Below the pieces are notes generated by a model, which was not told the DNA's origin, made no database searches, and saw only the letters and a list, made by a program, of their open reading frames with translations. A stretch of 27,500 nucleotides of DNA from Halocaridina rubra (Eukaryota > Arthropoda > Malacostraca > Decapoda > Atyidae), in contig JAXCGZ010004188.1 of the NCBI GenBank assembly GCA_037179515.1, forward strand, positions 1 through 27,500, written 5' to 3'. Numbering within the stretch: the stretch's first letter is position 1; every line of letters begins with the position of its first letter. A program made the position numbers and the translations under genes. Shown here piece by piece: positions 1 through 12,300 of this stretch.

Positions 1-132
1 CATAATTTCATAGCCCGAATGAGATTGGGAATTGAATTAAATGCTAAAATGAAGCCACGAGTGAGGTTGGGGAATCTGTAATATGAACATAGTGGCATTC
101 AGATAAAATGCATTCATTCCTAATTATAGCAG

Positions 133-140
133 ATATAAGC
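133..140 (+). promoter_or_regulatory. TATA-like element upstream of each tRNA-like copy
   Basis: GATATAAG is centred about 27 bp before the tRNA-like 5' end and is kept in almost every unit (AAAAG in the copy near 3412, TTATAAG near 8595). TATA-like upstream sequences are known to aid tRNA transcription in insects. A role here is inferred from position and conservation only. Confidence 0.35.
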
Positions 141-169
141 TGTAAGGTTGGATTCCTTTTAACCTTCTG

Positions 170-180
170 TGGTGTAGTGG
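170..180 (+). promoter_or_regulatory. Pol III A box (first copy; repeated every 273 bp)
   Basis: TGGTGTAGTGG fits the pol III A-box consensus TRGYNNARNNGG closely. It lies at the D-arm position of the tRNA-like fold. Nearly all copies keep it. Variants include TGGTGTTGTGG at about 6721. Copies at 3439, 4257 and 6987 change GGTAGC to GGCAGC just after it. Confidence 0.75.
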
Positions 181-211
181 TAGCGCCTTGACTTAGTAAT
201 CATAAGTCCTA

Positions 212-222
212 GGTTCAAGTCC
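212..222 (+). promoter_or_regulatory. Pol III B box (first copy; repeated every 273 bp)
   Basis: GGTTCAAGTCC here, and GGTTCGAGTCC in most copies, match the B-box consensus GGTTCRANTCC. Variants are GGCTCGAGTCC (for example the copies at 709, 2347 and 5076), GGTTCTAGTCC (copies at 6714, 11901 and 14358) and GGTTTGAGTCC (copy at 3166). The A-to-B spacing is that of a tRNA gene with a short variable loop. Confidence 0.78.
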
Positions 223-247
223 CGGTCGGGGTAAAAAATGATTCATG

Positions 248-251
248 TTTT
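248..251 (+). terminator. Possible pol III T4 terminator (repeated in each unit)
   Basis: A TTTT run within CATGTTTTCA lies 15 nt after the tRNA-like 3' end and is kept in essentially all units. Four T residues are the usual minimum for animal pol III termination. It would give transcripts of roughly 90 nt per unit. A second TTTT lies just upstream of the next copy, in CCTTTTAACC. Confidence 0.4.
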
Positions 252-367
252 CACATATGTAATGTGCTTATTTGATCATTTCATTGCCCGAATGAGATTG
301 GGAATTTAATTAAATGCTAAAATGAAGCCACGAGTGAGGTTGGAGTATCTATAAAATGAAAATAGTG

Positions 368-384
368 GCATTCAGATAGAATGC
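368..384 (+). repeat. Conserved spacer hairpin GCATTC-AGATA-GAATGC
   Basis: A perfect 6-bp inverted repeat with a 5-nt loop is present in most of the 56 spacers, about 50 bp upstream of the next tRNA-like copy. Loop variants (AGTTA, AGCTA) keep the stem, and GCATTT keeps a G-T pair. The family with AAATGC breaks one pair. It may be a structural relic or chance. Confidence 0.5.
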
Positions 385-3300
385 ATTCATTCCTAAGCAT
401 AGCAGATATAAGCTGTAAGGTTGGATTCCTTTTAACCTTCTGTGGTGTAGTGGTAGCGCCTTGACTTAGTAATCATAAGTCCTAGGTTCGAGTCCCAGTC
501 GGGGTAAAATATGATTTATGTTTTCACATATGTAATGTGCTTATTTGATAATTTCATGGCCCGAATGAGATTGGGAATTGAATTTAATGCTAAAATGAAG
601 CCACGAGTGAGGTTGGGGAATCTGTAATATGAACATTGTGGCATTCAGATAGAATGCGTTCATTCCTAAGTATAGCAGATATAAGCTGTAGGGTTGGATT
701 CCTTTTAACCTTCTGTGGTGTAGTGGTAGCGCCTTGACTTAGTAATCATAAGTCCTAGGCTCGAGTCCCGGTCGGGGTAAAAAATGATTCATGTTTTCAC
801 ATATGTAATGTGCTTATTTGATAATTTCATGGCCCAAATGAGATTGGGAATTGAATTAAATGCTAAAATGAAGCCTCGAGTGAGGTTGGGGTATCTGTAA
901 TATGAACATAGTGGCATTCAGATAGAATGCGTTCATTCCTAAGAATAGCAGATATAAGCTGTAAGGTTGGATTCCTTTTAACCTTCTGTGGTGTAGTGGT
1001 AGCGCCTTGACTTAGTAATCATAAGTTCTAGGTTCGAGTCCCGGTCGGGGTAAAAAATGATTCATGTTTTCACATATGTAATGTGCTTATTTGATCATTT
1101 CATGGCCCGAATGAGATTGGGAATTGAATTAAATGCTAAAATGAAGCCACGAGTGAGGTTGGGGAATCTGTAATATGAACATTGTTGCATTCAGATAGAA
1201 TGCGTTCATTCCTACGTATAGCAGATATAAGCTGTAAGGTTGGATTCCTTTTAACCTTCTGTGGTGTAGTGGTAGCGCCTTGACTTAGTAATCATAAGTC
1301 CTAGGTTCGAGTCCCGGTCGGGGTTAAAAATGATTCATGTTTTCACATTTGTAATTTGCTTATCTGATAATTTCATGGCCCGAATGAGATTGGGAATTGA
1401 ATTAAATGCTAAAATGAAGCCTCGAGTGAGGTTTGGGAATCTGTAATATGAACATAGTGGCATTCAGATAGAATGCGTTCATTCCTAAGTATAGCAGATA
1501 TAAGCTGTAAGGTTGGATTCCTTTTAACCTTCTGTGGTGTAGTGGTAGCGCCTTGACTTAGTAATCATAAGTCCTAGGTTCGAGTCCCAGTCGGGGAAAA
1601 ATATGATTCTTGTTTTCATATATGTAATGTGCTTATTTGATAATTTCATGGCCCGAATGAGATTGGGAATTGAATTACATGCTAAAATGAAGCCACGAGT
1701 GATGTTGGGGAATCTGTAATATGAACATAGTGGCATTCAGATAGAATGCGTTCATTCCTAAGTATAGCAGATATAAGCTGTAAGGTTGGATTCCTTTTAA
1801 CCTTCTGTGGTGTAGTGGTAGCGCCTTGACTTAGTAATCATAAGTCCTAGGTTCGAGTCCCGGTCGGGGTAAAAAATGATTCATGTTTTCACATATGTAA
1901 TGTGCTTATTTGATAATTTCATGGCCCGAATGAGATTGGGAATTGAATTAAATGCTAAAATGAAGCCACGAGTGAGGTTGGGGAATCTGTAATATGAACA
2001 TAGTGGCATTCAGATAGAATGCGTTCATTCCTAAGTATAGCAGATATAAGCTGTAAGGTTGGATTCCTTTTAACCTTCTGTGGTGTAGTGGTAGCGCCTT
2101 GACTTAGTAATCATAAGTCCTAGGTTCGAGTCCCAGTCGGGGTAAAAAATGATTCATGTTTTCACATATGTAATGTGCTTATTTGATAATTTCATGGCCC
2201 GAATGAGATTGGGAATTGAATTAAATGCTAAAATGAAGCCACGAGTGAGGTTGGGGAATCTGTAATATGAACATAGTGGCATTCAGATAGAATGCGTTCA
2301 TTCCTAAGTATAGCAGATATAAGCTGTAAGGTTGGATTCCTTTTAACCTTCTGTGGTGTAGTGGTAGCGCCTTGACTTAGTAATCATAAGTCCTAGGCTC
2401 GAGTCCCGGTCGGGGTAAAAAATGATTCATGTTTTCACATATGTAATGTGCTTATTTGATAATTTCATGGCCCGAATGAGATTGGGAATTGAATTAAATG
2501 CTAAAATGAAGCCACGAGTGAGGTTGGGGAATCTGTAATATGAACATAGTGGCATTCAGATAGAATGCGTTCATTCCTAAGTATAGCAGATATAAGCTGT
2601 AAGGTTGGATTCCTTTTAACCTTCTGTGGTGTAGTGGTAGCGCCTTGACTTAGTAATCATAAGTCCTAGGTTCGAGTCCCGGTCGGGGTAAAAAATGATT
2701 CATGTTTTCACATATGTAATGTGCTTATTTGATAATTTCATGGCCCGAATGAGATTGGGAATTGAATTAAATGCTAAAATGAAGCCACGAGTGACATTGG
2801 GGAATCTGTAATATGAACATAGTGGCATTCAGATAGAATGCGTTCATTCCTATGTATAGCAGATATAAGCTGTAAGGTTGGATTTCTTTTAACTTTCTGT
2901 GGTGTAGTGGTAGCGCCTTCACTTAGTAATCATAAGTCCTAGGTTCGAGTCCCGGTCGGGGTAAAAAATAATTCATGTTTTCACATATGTAATGTGCTTA
3001 TTTGATAATTTCATGGCCCGAATGAGATTGGGAATTGAATTAAATGCTAAAATGAAGCCACGGGTGAGGTTGGGGAATCTGTAATATGAACATAGTTGCA
3101 TTCAGATAGAATGCATTCATTCCTAAGTATAGCAGATATAAGCTGTAAGGTTGGATTCCTTTTAACCTTCTGTGGTGTAGTGGTAGCGCCTTGACTTAGT
3201 AATCATAAGTTCTAGGTTTGAGTCCCAGTCGGGGTAAAAACGGATTTATGTTTTCACATATGTAATGTGCTTATTTGATCATTTCATGTCCCGAATGAGA

Positions 3301-6300
3301 TTGGGAATTGAATTAAATGCTAAAACGAAGCCACGAGTGAGGTTGGGGTATCTGTAATATGAACATAGTGGCATTCAGATAGAATGCGTTCATTCCTAAG
3401 TATAGCAGATAAAAGCTGTAAGGTTGGATTCCTTTTAACCTTCTGTGGTGTAGTGGCAGCGCCTTGAATTAGTAAACATAAGTCCTAGGTTCGAGTCCCG
3501 GTCGGGGTAAAAAATGATTCATGTTTTCATATATGTAATGTGCTTTTTGATAATTTCATGGCCCGAATGAGATTGGGAATTGAGTTAAATGCAAAAATGA
3601 AGCCACGAGTGAGGTTGGGGAATCTGTAATATGAACATAGTGGCATTTAGATAGAATGCATTCATTCCTAAGTATAGCAGATATAAGCTGTAAGGTTGGA
3701 TTCCTTTTAACCTTCTGTGGTGTAGTGGTAGCGCCTTGACTTAGTAATCATAAGTCCTAGGTTCGAGTCCCGGTCGGGGTAAAAAATAATTCATGTTTTC
3801 ACATATGTAATGTGCTTATTTGATAATTTCATGGCCCGAATGAGATTGGGAAATGAATTAAATACTAAAATGAAGCCACGAGTGTGGTTTGGGAATCTGT
3901 AATATGAACATTGTGGCATTCAGATAGAATGCGTTCATTCCTAAGTATAGCAGATATAAGCTGTAAGGTTGGATTCCTTTTAACCTTCTGTGGTGTAGTG
4001 GTAGCGCCTTGACTTAGTAATCATAAGTCCTAGGTTCAAGTCCCGGTCGGGGTAAAAAATGATTCATGTTTTCACATATGTAATGTGCTTATTTCATAAT
4101 TTCATAGCCCGAATGAGATTGGGAATTGAATTAAATGCTAAAATGAAGCCACGAGTGAGGTTGGGGAATCTGTAATATGAACATAGTGGCATTCAGATAA
4201 AATGCATTCATTCCTAATTATAGCAGATATAAGCTGTAAGGTTGGATTCCTTTTAACCTTCTGTGGTGTAGTGGCAGCGCCTTGAATTAGTAAACATAAG
4301 TCCTAGGTTCGAGTCCCGGTCGGGGTAAAAAATGATTCATGTTTTCATATATGTAATGTGCTTATTTGATAATTTCATGGCCCGAATGAGATTGGGAATT
4401 GAGTTAAATGCAAAAATGAAGCCACGAGTGAGGTTGGGGAATCTGTAATATGAACATAGTGGCATTTAGATAGAATGCATTCATTCCTAAGTATAGCAGA
4501 TATAAGCTGTAAGGTTGGATTCCTTTTAACCTTCTGTGGTGTAGTGGTAGCGCCTTGACTTAGTAATCATAAGTCCTAGGTTCGAGTCCCGGTCGGGGTA
4601 AAATATGATTTATGTTTTCACATATGTAATGTGCTTATTTGATAATTTCATGGCCCGAATGAGATTGGGAATTGAATTTAATGCTAAAATGAAGCCACGA
4701 GTGAGGTTGGGGAATCTGTAATATGAACATTGTGGCATTCAGATAGAATGCGTTCATTCCTAAGTATAGCAGATATAAGCTGTAAGGTTGGATTCCTTTT
4801 AACCTTCTGTGGTGTAGTGGTAGCGCCTTGACTTAGTAATCATAAGTCCTAGGTTCGAGTCCCGGTCGGGGTAAAATATGATTTATGTTTTCACATATGT
4901 AATGTGCTTATTTGATAATTTCATGGCCCGAATGAGATTGGGAATTGAATTTAATGCTAAAATGAAGCCTCGAGTGAGGTTGGGGAATCTGTAATATGAA
5001 CATTGTGGCATTCAGATAGAATGCGTTCATTCCTAAGTATAGCAGATATAAGCTGTAGGGTTGGATTCCTTTTAACCTTCTGTGGTGTAGTGGTAGCGCC
5101 TTGACTTAGTAATCATAAGTCCTAGGCTCGAGTCCCGGTCGGGGTAAAAAATGATTCATGTTTTCACATATGTAATGTGCTTATTTGATAATTTCATGGC
5201 CCAAATGAGATTGGGAATTGAATTAAATGCTAAAATGAAGCCACGAGTGAGGTTGGGGTATCTGTAATATGAACATAGTGGCATTCAGATAGAATGCGTT
5301 CATTCCTAAGTATAGCAGATATAAGCTGTAAGGTTGGATTCCTTTTAATCTTCTGTGGTGTAGTGGTAGCGCCTTGACTTAGTAATCATAAGTTCTAGGT
5401 TCGAGTCCTGGTCGGGGTAAAAAATGATTCATGTTTTCACATATGTAATGTGCTTATTTGATCATTTCATGGCCCGAATGAGATTGGGAATTGAATTAAA
5501 TGCTAAAATGAAGCCACGAGTGAGGTTGGGGAATCTGTAATATGAACATTGTGGCATTCAGATAGAATGCGTTCATTCCTAAGTATAGCAGATATAAGCT
5601 GTAAGGTTGGATTCCTTTTAACCTTCTGTGGTGTAGTGGTAGCGCCTTGACTTAGTAATCATAAGTCCTAGGTTCGAGTCCCGATCGAGGTTAAAAATGA
5701 TTCATGTTTTCACATATGTAATGTGCTTATCTGATAATTTCATGGCCCGAATGAGATTGGGAATTGAATTAAATGCTAAAATGAAGCCTCGAGTGAGGTT
5801 TGGGAATCTGTAATATGAACATAGTTTCATTCAGATAGAATGCGTTCATTCCTAAGTATAGCAGATATAAGCTGTAAGGTTGGATTCCTTTTAACCTTCT
5901 GTGGTGTAGTGGTAGCGCCTTGACTTAGTAATCATAAGTCCTAGGTTCGAGTCCCAGTCGGGGAAAAATATGATTCATGTTTTCATATATGTAATGTGCT
6001 TATTTGATAATTTCATGGCCCGAATGAGATTGGGAATTGAATTACATGCTAAAAAGAAGCCACGAGTGATGTTGGGGAATCTGTAATATGAACATAGTGG
6101 CATTCAGATAGAATGCGTTCATTCCTAAGTATAGCAGATATAAGCTGTAAGGTTGGATTCCTTTTAACCTTCTGTGGTGTAGTGGTAGCGCCTTGACTTA
6201 GTAATCATAAGTCCTAGGTTCGAGTCCCAGTCGGGGTAAAATATGATTCATGTTTTCACATATGTAATGTGCTTATTTGATAATTTCATGGCCCAAATGA

Positions 6301-9300
6301 GATTGGGAATTGAATTAAATGCTAAAATGAAGCCACGAGTGAGGTTGGGGAATATGTAATATGAACATAGTGGCATTCAGTTAGAATGCGTTCATTCCTA
6401 AGTATAGCAGATATAAGCTGTAAGGTTGGATTCCTTTTAACCTTCTGTGGTGTAGTGGTAGCGCCTTGACTTAGTAATCATAAGTCCTAGGTTCGAGTCC
6501 CGGTCGGGGTAAAAAATGATTCATGTTTTCACATATGTAATGTGCTTATTTGATAATGTCATGGCCCGAATGAGATTGGGAATTGAATTAAATGGTAAAA
6601 TGAAGCCACGAGTGAGGTTGGGGAATCTGTAATATGAACATAGTGGCATTCAGATAGAATGCGTTCATTCCTAAGTATAGCAGATATAAGCTGTAAGGTT
6701 GGATTCCTTTTAACCTTCTGTGGTGTTGTGGTAGCGCCTTGACTTAGTAATCATAAGTCCTAGGTTCTAGTCCCGGTCGGGGTAAAAAATGATTCATGTT
6801 TTCACATATGTAATGTGCTTATTTCATAATTTCATAGCCCGAATGAGATTGGGAATTGAATTAAATGCTAAAATGAAGCCACGAGTGAGGTTGGGGAATC
6901 TGTAATATGAACATAGTGGCATTCAGATAAAATGCATTCATTCCTAATTATAGCAGATATAAGCTGTAAGGTTGGATTCCTTTTAACCTTCTGTGGTGTA
7001 GTGGCAGCGCCTTGAATTAGTAAACATAAGTCCTAGGTTCGAGTCCCGGTCGGGGTAAAAAATGATTCATGTTTTCATATATGTAATGTGCTTATTTGAT
7101 AATTTCATGGCCCGAATGAGATTGGGAATTGAGTTAAATGCAAAAATGAAGCCACGAGTGAGGTTGGGGAATCTGTAATATGAACATAGTGGCATTTAGA
7201 TAGAATGCATTCATTCCTAAGTATAGCAGATATAAGCTGTAAGGTTGGATTCCTTTTAACCTTCTGTGGTGTAGTGGTAGCGCCTTGACTTAGTAATCAT
7301 AAGTCCTAGGTTCGAGTCCCGGTCGGGGTAAAAAATAATTCATGTTTTCACATATGTAATGTGCTTATTTGATAATTTCATGGCCCGAATGAGATTGGGA
7401 AATGAATTAAATACTAAAATGAAGCCACGAGTGTGGTTGGGGAATCTGTAATATGAACATTGTGGCATTCAGATAGAATGCGTTCATTCCTAAGTATAGC
7501 AGATATAAGCTGTAAGGTTGGATTCCTTTTAACCTTCTGTGGTGTAGTGGTAGCGCCTTGACTTAGTAATCATAAGTCCTAGGTTCAAGTCCCGGTAGGG
7601 GTAAAATATGATTCATGTTTTCACATATGTAATGTGCTTATTTGATCATTTCATTGCCCGAATGAGATTGGGAATTTAATTAAATGCTAAAATGAAGCCA
7701 CGAGTGAGGTTGGAGTATCTATAAAATGAAAATAGTGGCATTCAGATAGAATGCATTCATTCCTAAGTATAGCAGATATAAGCTGTAAGGTTGGATTCCT
7801 TTTAACCTTCTGTGGTGTAGTGGTAGCGCCTTGACTTAGTAATCATAAGTCCTAGGTTCGAGTCCCGGTCGGGGTAAAATATGATTTATGTTTTCACATA
7901 TGTAATGTGCTTATTTGATAATTTCATGGCCCGAATGAGATTGGGAATTGAATTTAATGCTAAAATGAAGCCAAGAGTGAGGTTGGGGAATCTGTAATAT
8001 GAACATTGTGGCATTCAGTTAGAATGCGTTCATTCCTAAGTATAGCAGATATAAGCTGTAGGGTTGGATTCCTTTTAACCTTCTGTGGTGTAGTGGTAGC
8101 GCCTTGACTTAGTAATCATAAGTCCTATTCTCGAGTCCCGGTCGGGGTAAAAAATGATTCATGTTTTCACATATGTAATGTGCTTATTTGATAATTTCAT
8201 GGCCCAAATGAGATTGGGAATTGAATTAAATGCTAAAATGAAGCCACGAGTGAGGTTGGGGTATCTGTAATATGAACATAGTGGCATTCAGCTAGAATGC
8301 GTTCATTCCTAAGAATAGCAGATATAAGCTGTAAGGTTGGATTCCTTTTAACCTTCTGTGGTGTAGTGGTAGCGCCTTGACTTAGTAATCATAAGTTCTA
8401 GGTTCGAGTCCCGGTCGGGGTAAAAAATGATTCATGTTTTCACATATGTAATGTGCTTATTTGATCATTTCATGGCCCGAATGAGATTGGGAATTGAATT
8501 AAATGCTAAAATGAAGCCACGAGTGAGGTTGGGGAATCTGTAATATGAACATTGTGGCATTCAGATAGAATGCGTTCATTCCTACGTATAGCAGTTATAA
8601 GCTGTAAGGTTGGATTCCTTTTAACCTTCTGTGGTGTAGTGGTAGCGCCTTGACTTAGTAATCATAAGTCCTAGGTTCGAGTCCCGGTCGGGGTTAAAAA
8701 TGATTCATGTTTTCACATATGTAATGTGCTTATCTGATAATTTCATGGCCCGAATGAGATTGGGAATTGAATTAAATGCTAAAATGAAGCCTCGAGTGAG
8801 GTTTGGGAATCTGTAATATGAACATAGTGGCATTCAGATAGAATGCGTTCATTCCTAAGTATAGCAGATATAAGCTGTAAGGTTGGATTCCTTTTAACCT
8901 TCTGTGGTGTAGTGGTAGCGCCTTGACTTAGTAATCATAAGTCCTAGGTTCGAGTCCCAGTAGGGGAAAAATATGATTCATGTTTTCATATATGTAATGT
9001 GCTTATTTGATAATTTCATGGCCCGAATGAGATTGGGAATTGAATTACATGCTAAAATGAAGCCACGAGTGATGTTGGGGAATCTGTAATATGAACATAG
9101 TGGCATTCAGATAGAATGCGTTCATTCCTAAGTATAGCAGATATAAGCTGTAAGGTTGGATTCCTTTTAACCTTCTGTGGTGTAGTGGTAGCGCCTTGAC
9201 TTAGTAATCATAAGTCCTAGGTTCGAGTCCCAGTCGGGGTAAAATATGATTCATGTTTTCACATATGTAATGTGCTTATTTGATAATTTCATGGCCCAAA

Positions 9301-12300
9301 TGAGATTGGGAATTGAATTAAATGCTAAAATGAAGCCACGTGTGAGGTTGGGGAATCTGTAATATGAACATAGTGGCATTCAGTTAGAATGCGTTCATTC
9401 CTAAGTATAGCAGATATAAGCTGTAAGGTTGGATTCCTTTTAACCTTCTGTGGTGTAGTGGTAGCGCCTTGACTTAGTAATCATAAGTCCTAGGTTCGAG
9501 TCCCGGTCGGGATAAAATATGATTTATGTTTTCACATATGTAATGTGCTTATTTGATAATTTCATGGCCCGAATGAGATTGGGAATTGAATTTAATGCTA
9601 AAATGAAGCCACGAGTGAGGTTGGGGAATCTGTAATATGAACATTGTGGCATTCAGATAGAATGCGTTCATTCCTAAGTATAGCAGATATAAGCTGTAGG
9701 GTTGGATTCCTTTTAACCATCTGTGGTGTAGTGGTAGCGCCTTGACTTAGTAATCATAAGTCCTAGGTTCGAGTCCCAGTCGGGGTAAAAAATGATTCAA
9801 GTTTTCACATATGTAATGTGCTTATTTGATAATGTCATGGCCCGAATGAGATTGGGAATTGAATTAAATGCTAAAATGAAGCCACGAGTGAGGTTGGAGT
9901 ATCTGTAAAATGAAAATAGTGGCATTCAGATAGAATGCATTCATTCCTATGTATAGCAGATATAAGCTGTAAGGTTGGATTCCTTTTAACCTTCTGTGGT
10001 GTAGTGGTAGCGCCTTGACTTAGTAATCATAAGTCCTAGGTTCGAGTCCCGGTCGGGGTAAAATATGATTTATGTTTTCACATATGTAATGTGCTTATTT
10101 GATAATTTCATGGCCCGAATGAGATTGGGAATTGAATTTAATGCTAAAATGAAGCCACGAGTGAGGTTGGGGAATCTGTAATATGAACATTGTGGCATTC
10201 AGATAGAATGCGTTCATTCCTAAGTATAGCAGATATAAGCTGTAGGGTTGGATTCCTTTTAACCTTCTGTGGTGTAGTGGTAGCGTCTTGACTTAGTAAT
10301 CATAAGTCCTAGGCTCGAGTCCCGGTCGGGGTAAAAAATGATTCAAGTTTTCACATATGTAATGTGCTTATTTGATAATTTCATGGCCCAAATGAGATTG
10401 GGAATTGAATTAAATGCTAAAATGAAGCCACGAGTGAGGTTGGGGTATCTGTAATATGAACATAGTGGCATTCAGATAGAATGCGTTCATTCCTAAGTAT
10501 AGCAGATATAAGCTGTAAGGTTGGATTCCTTTTAACCTTCTGTGGTGTAGTGGTAGCGCCTTGACTTAGTAATCATAAGTTCTAGGTTCGAGTCCTGGTC
10601 GGGGTAAAAAATGATTCATGTTTTCACATATGTAATGTGCTTATTTGATCATTTCATGGCCCGAATGAGATTGGGAATTGAATTAAATGCTAAAATGAAG
10701 CCACGAGTGAGGTTGGGGAATCTGTAATATGAACATTGTGGCATTCAGATAGAATGCGTTCATTCCTAAGTATAGCAGATATAAGCTGTAAGGTTGGATT
10801 CCTTTTAACCTTCTGTGGTGTAGTGGTAGCGCCTTGACTTAGTAATCATAAGTCCTAGGTTCGAGTCCCGATCGAGGTTAAAAATGATTCATGTTTTCAC
10901 ATATGTAATGTGCTTATCTGATAATTTCATGGCCCGAATGAGATTGGGAATTGAATTAAATGCTAAAATGAAGCCTCGAGTGAGGTTTGGGAATCTGTAA
11001 TATGAACATAGTTTCATTCAGATAGAATGCGTTCATTCCTAAGTATAGCAGATATAAGCTGTAAGGTTGGATTCCTTTTAACCTTCTGTGGTGTAGTGGT
11101 AGCGCATTGACTTAGTAATCATAAGTCCTAGGTTCGAGTCCCAGTCGGGGAAAAATATGATTCATGTTTTCATATATGTAATGTGCTTATTTGATAATTT
11201 CATGGCCCGAATGAGATTGGGAATTGAATTACATGCTAAAATGAAGCCACGAGTGATGTTGGGGAATCTGTAATATGAACATAGTGGCATTCAGATAGAA
11301 TGCATTCATTCCTAAGTATAGCAGATATAAGCTGTAAGGTTGGATTCCTTTTAACCTTCTGTGGTGTAGTGGTAGAGCCTTGACTTAGTAATCATAAGTC
11401 CTAGGTTCGAGTCCCAGTCGGGGTAAAATATGATTCATGTTTTCACATATGTAATGTGCTTATATGATAATTTCATGGCCCAAATGAGATTGGGAATTGA
11501 ATTAAATGCTAAAATGAAGCCACGAGTGAGGTTGGGGAATATGTAATATGAACATAGTGGCATTCAGTTAGAATGCGTTCATTCCTAAGTATAGCAGATA
11601 TAAGCTGTAAGGTTGGATTCCTTTTAACTTTCTGTGGTGTAGTGGTAGCGCCTTGACTTAGTAATCATAAGTCCTAGGTTCGAGTCCCGGTCGGGGTAAA
11701 AAATGATTCATGTTTTCACATATGTAATGTGCTTATTTGATAATGTCATGGCCCGAATGAGATTGGGAATTGAATTAAATGGTAAAATGAAGCCACGAGT
11801 GAGGTTGGGGAATCTGTAATATGAACATAGTGGCATTCAGATAGAATGCGTTCATTCCTAAGTATAGCAGATATAAGCTGTAAGGTTGGATTCCTTTTAA
11901 CCTTCTGTGGTGTAGTGGTAGCGCCTTGACTTAGTAATCATAAGTCCTAGGTTCTAGTCCCGGTCGGGGTAAAAAATGATTCATGTTTTCACATATGTAA
12001 TGTGCTTATTTCATAATTTCATAGCCCGAATGAGATTGGGAATTGAATTAAATGCTAAAATGAAGCCACGAGTGAGGTTGGGGAATCTGTAATATGAACA
12101 TAGTGGCATTCAGATAAAATGCATTCATTCCTAATTATAGCAGATATAAGCTGTAAGGTTGGATTCCTTTTAACCTTCTGTGGTGTAGTGGTAGCGCCTT
12201 GACTTAGTAATCATAAGTCCTAGGTTCAAGTCCCGGTCGGGGTAAAAAATGATTCATGTTTTCACATATGTAATGTGCTTATTTGATCATTTCATTGCCC

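Noticed and set aside
163..233. A functional tRNA-Thr(AGT) gene in each unit
   Set aside because: The acceptor stem has only two G-C pairs plus wobbles and two mismatches, and the anticodon stem does not close in the standard register. I kept it as tRNA-like only.
1524..1736. A 70-aa minus-strand open frame in the satellite, repeated identically at 13535-13747
   Set aside because: It spans a tRNA-like core and spacer and exists only in the two units that share the same block duplication. Other units interrupt it. It is a by-product of the 44-unit block copy, not a gene.
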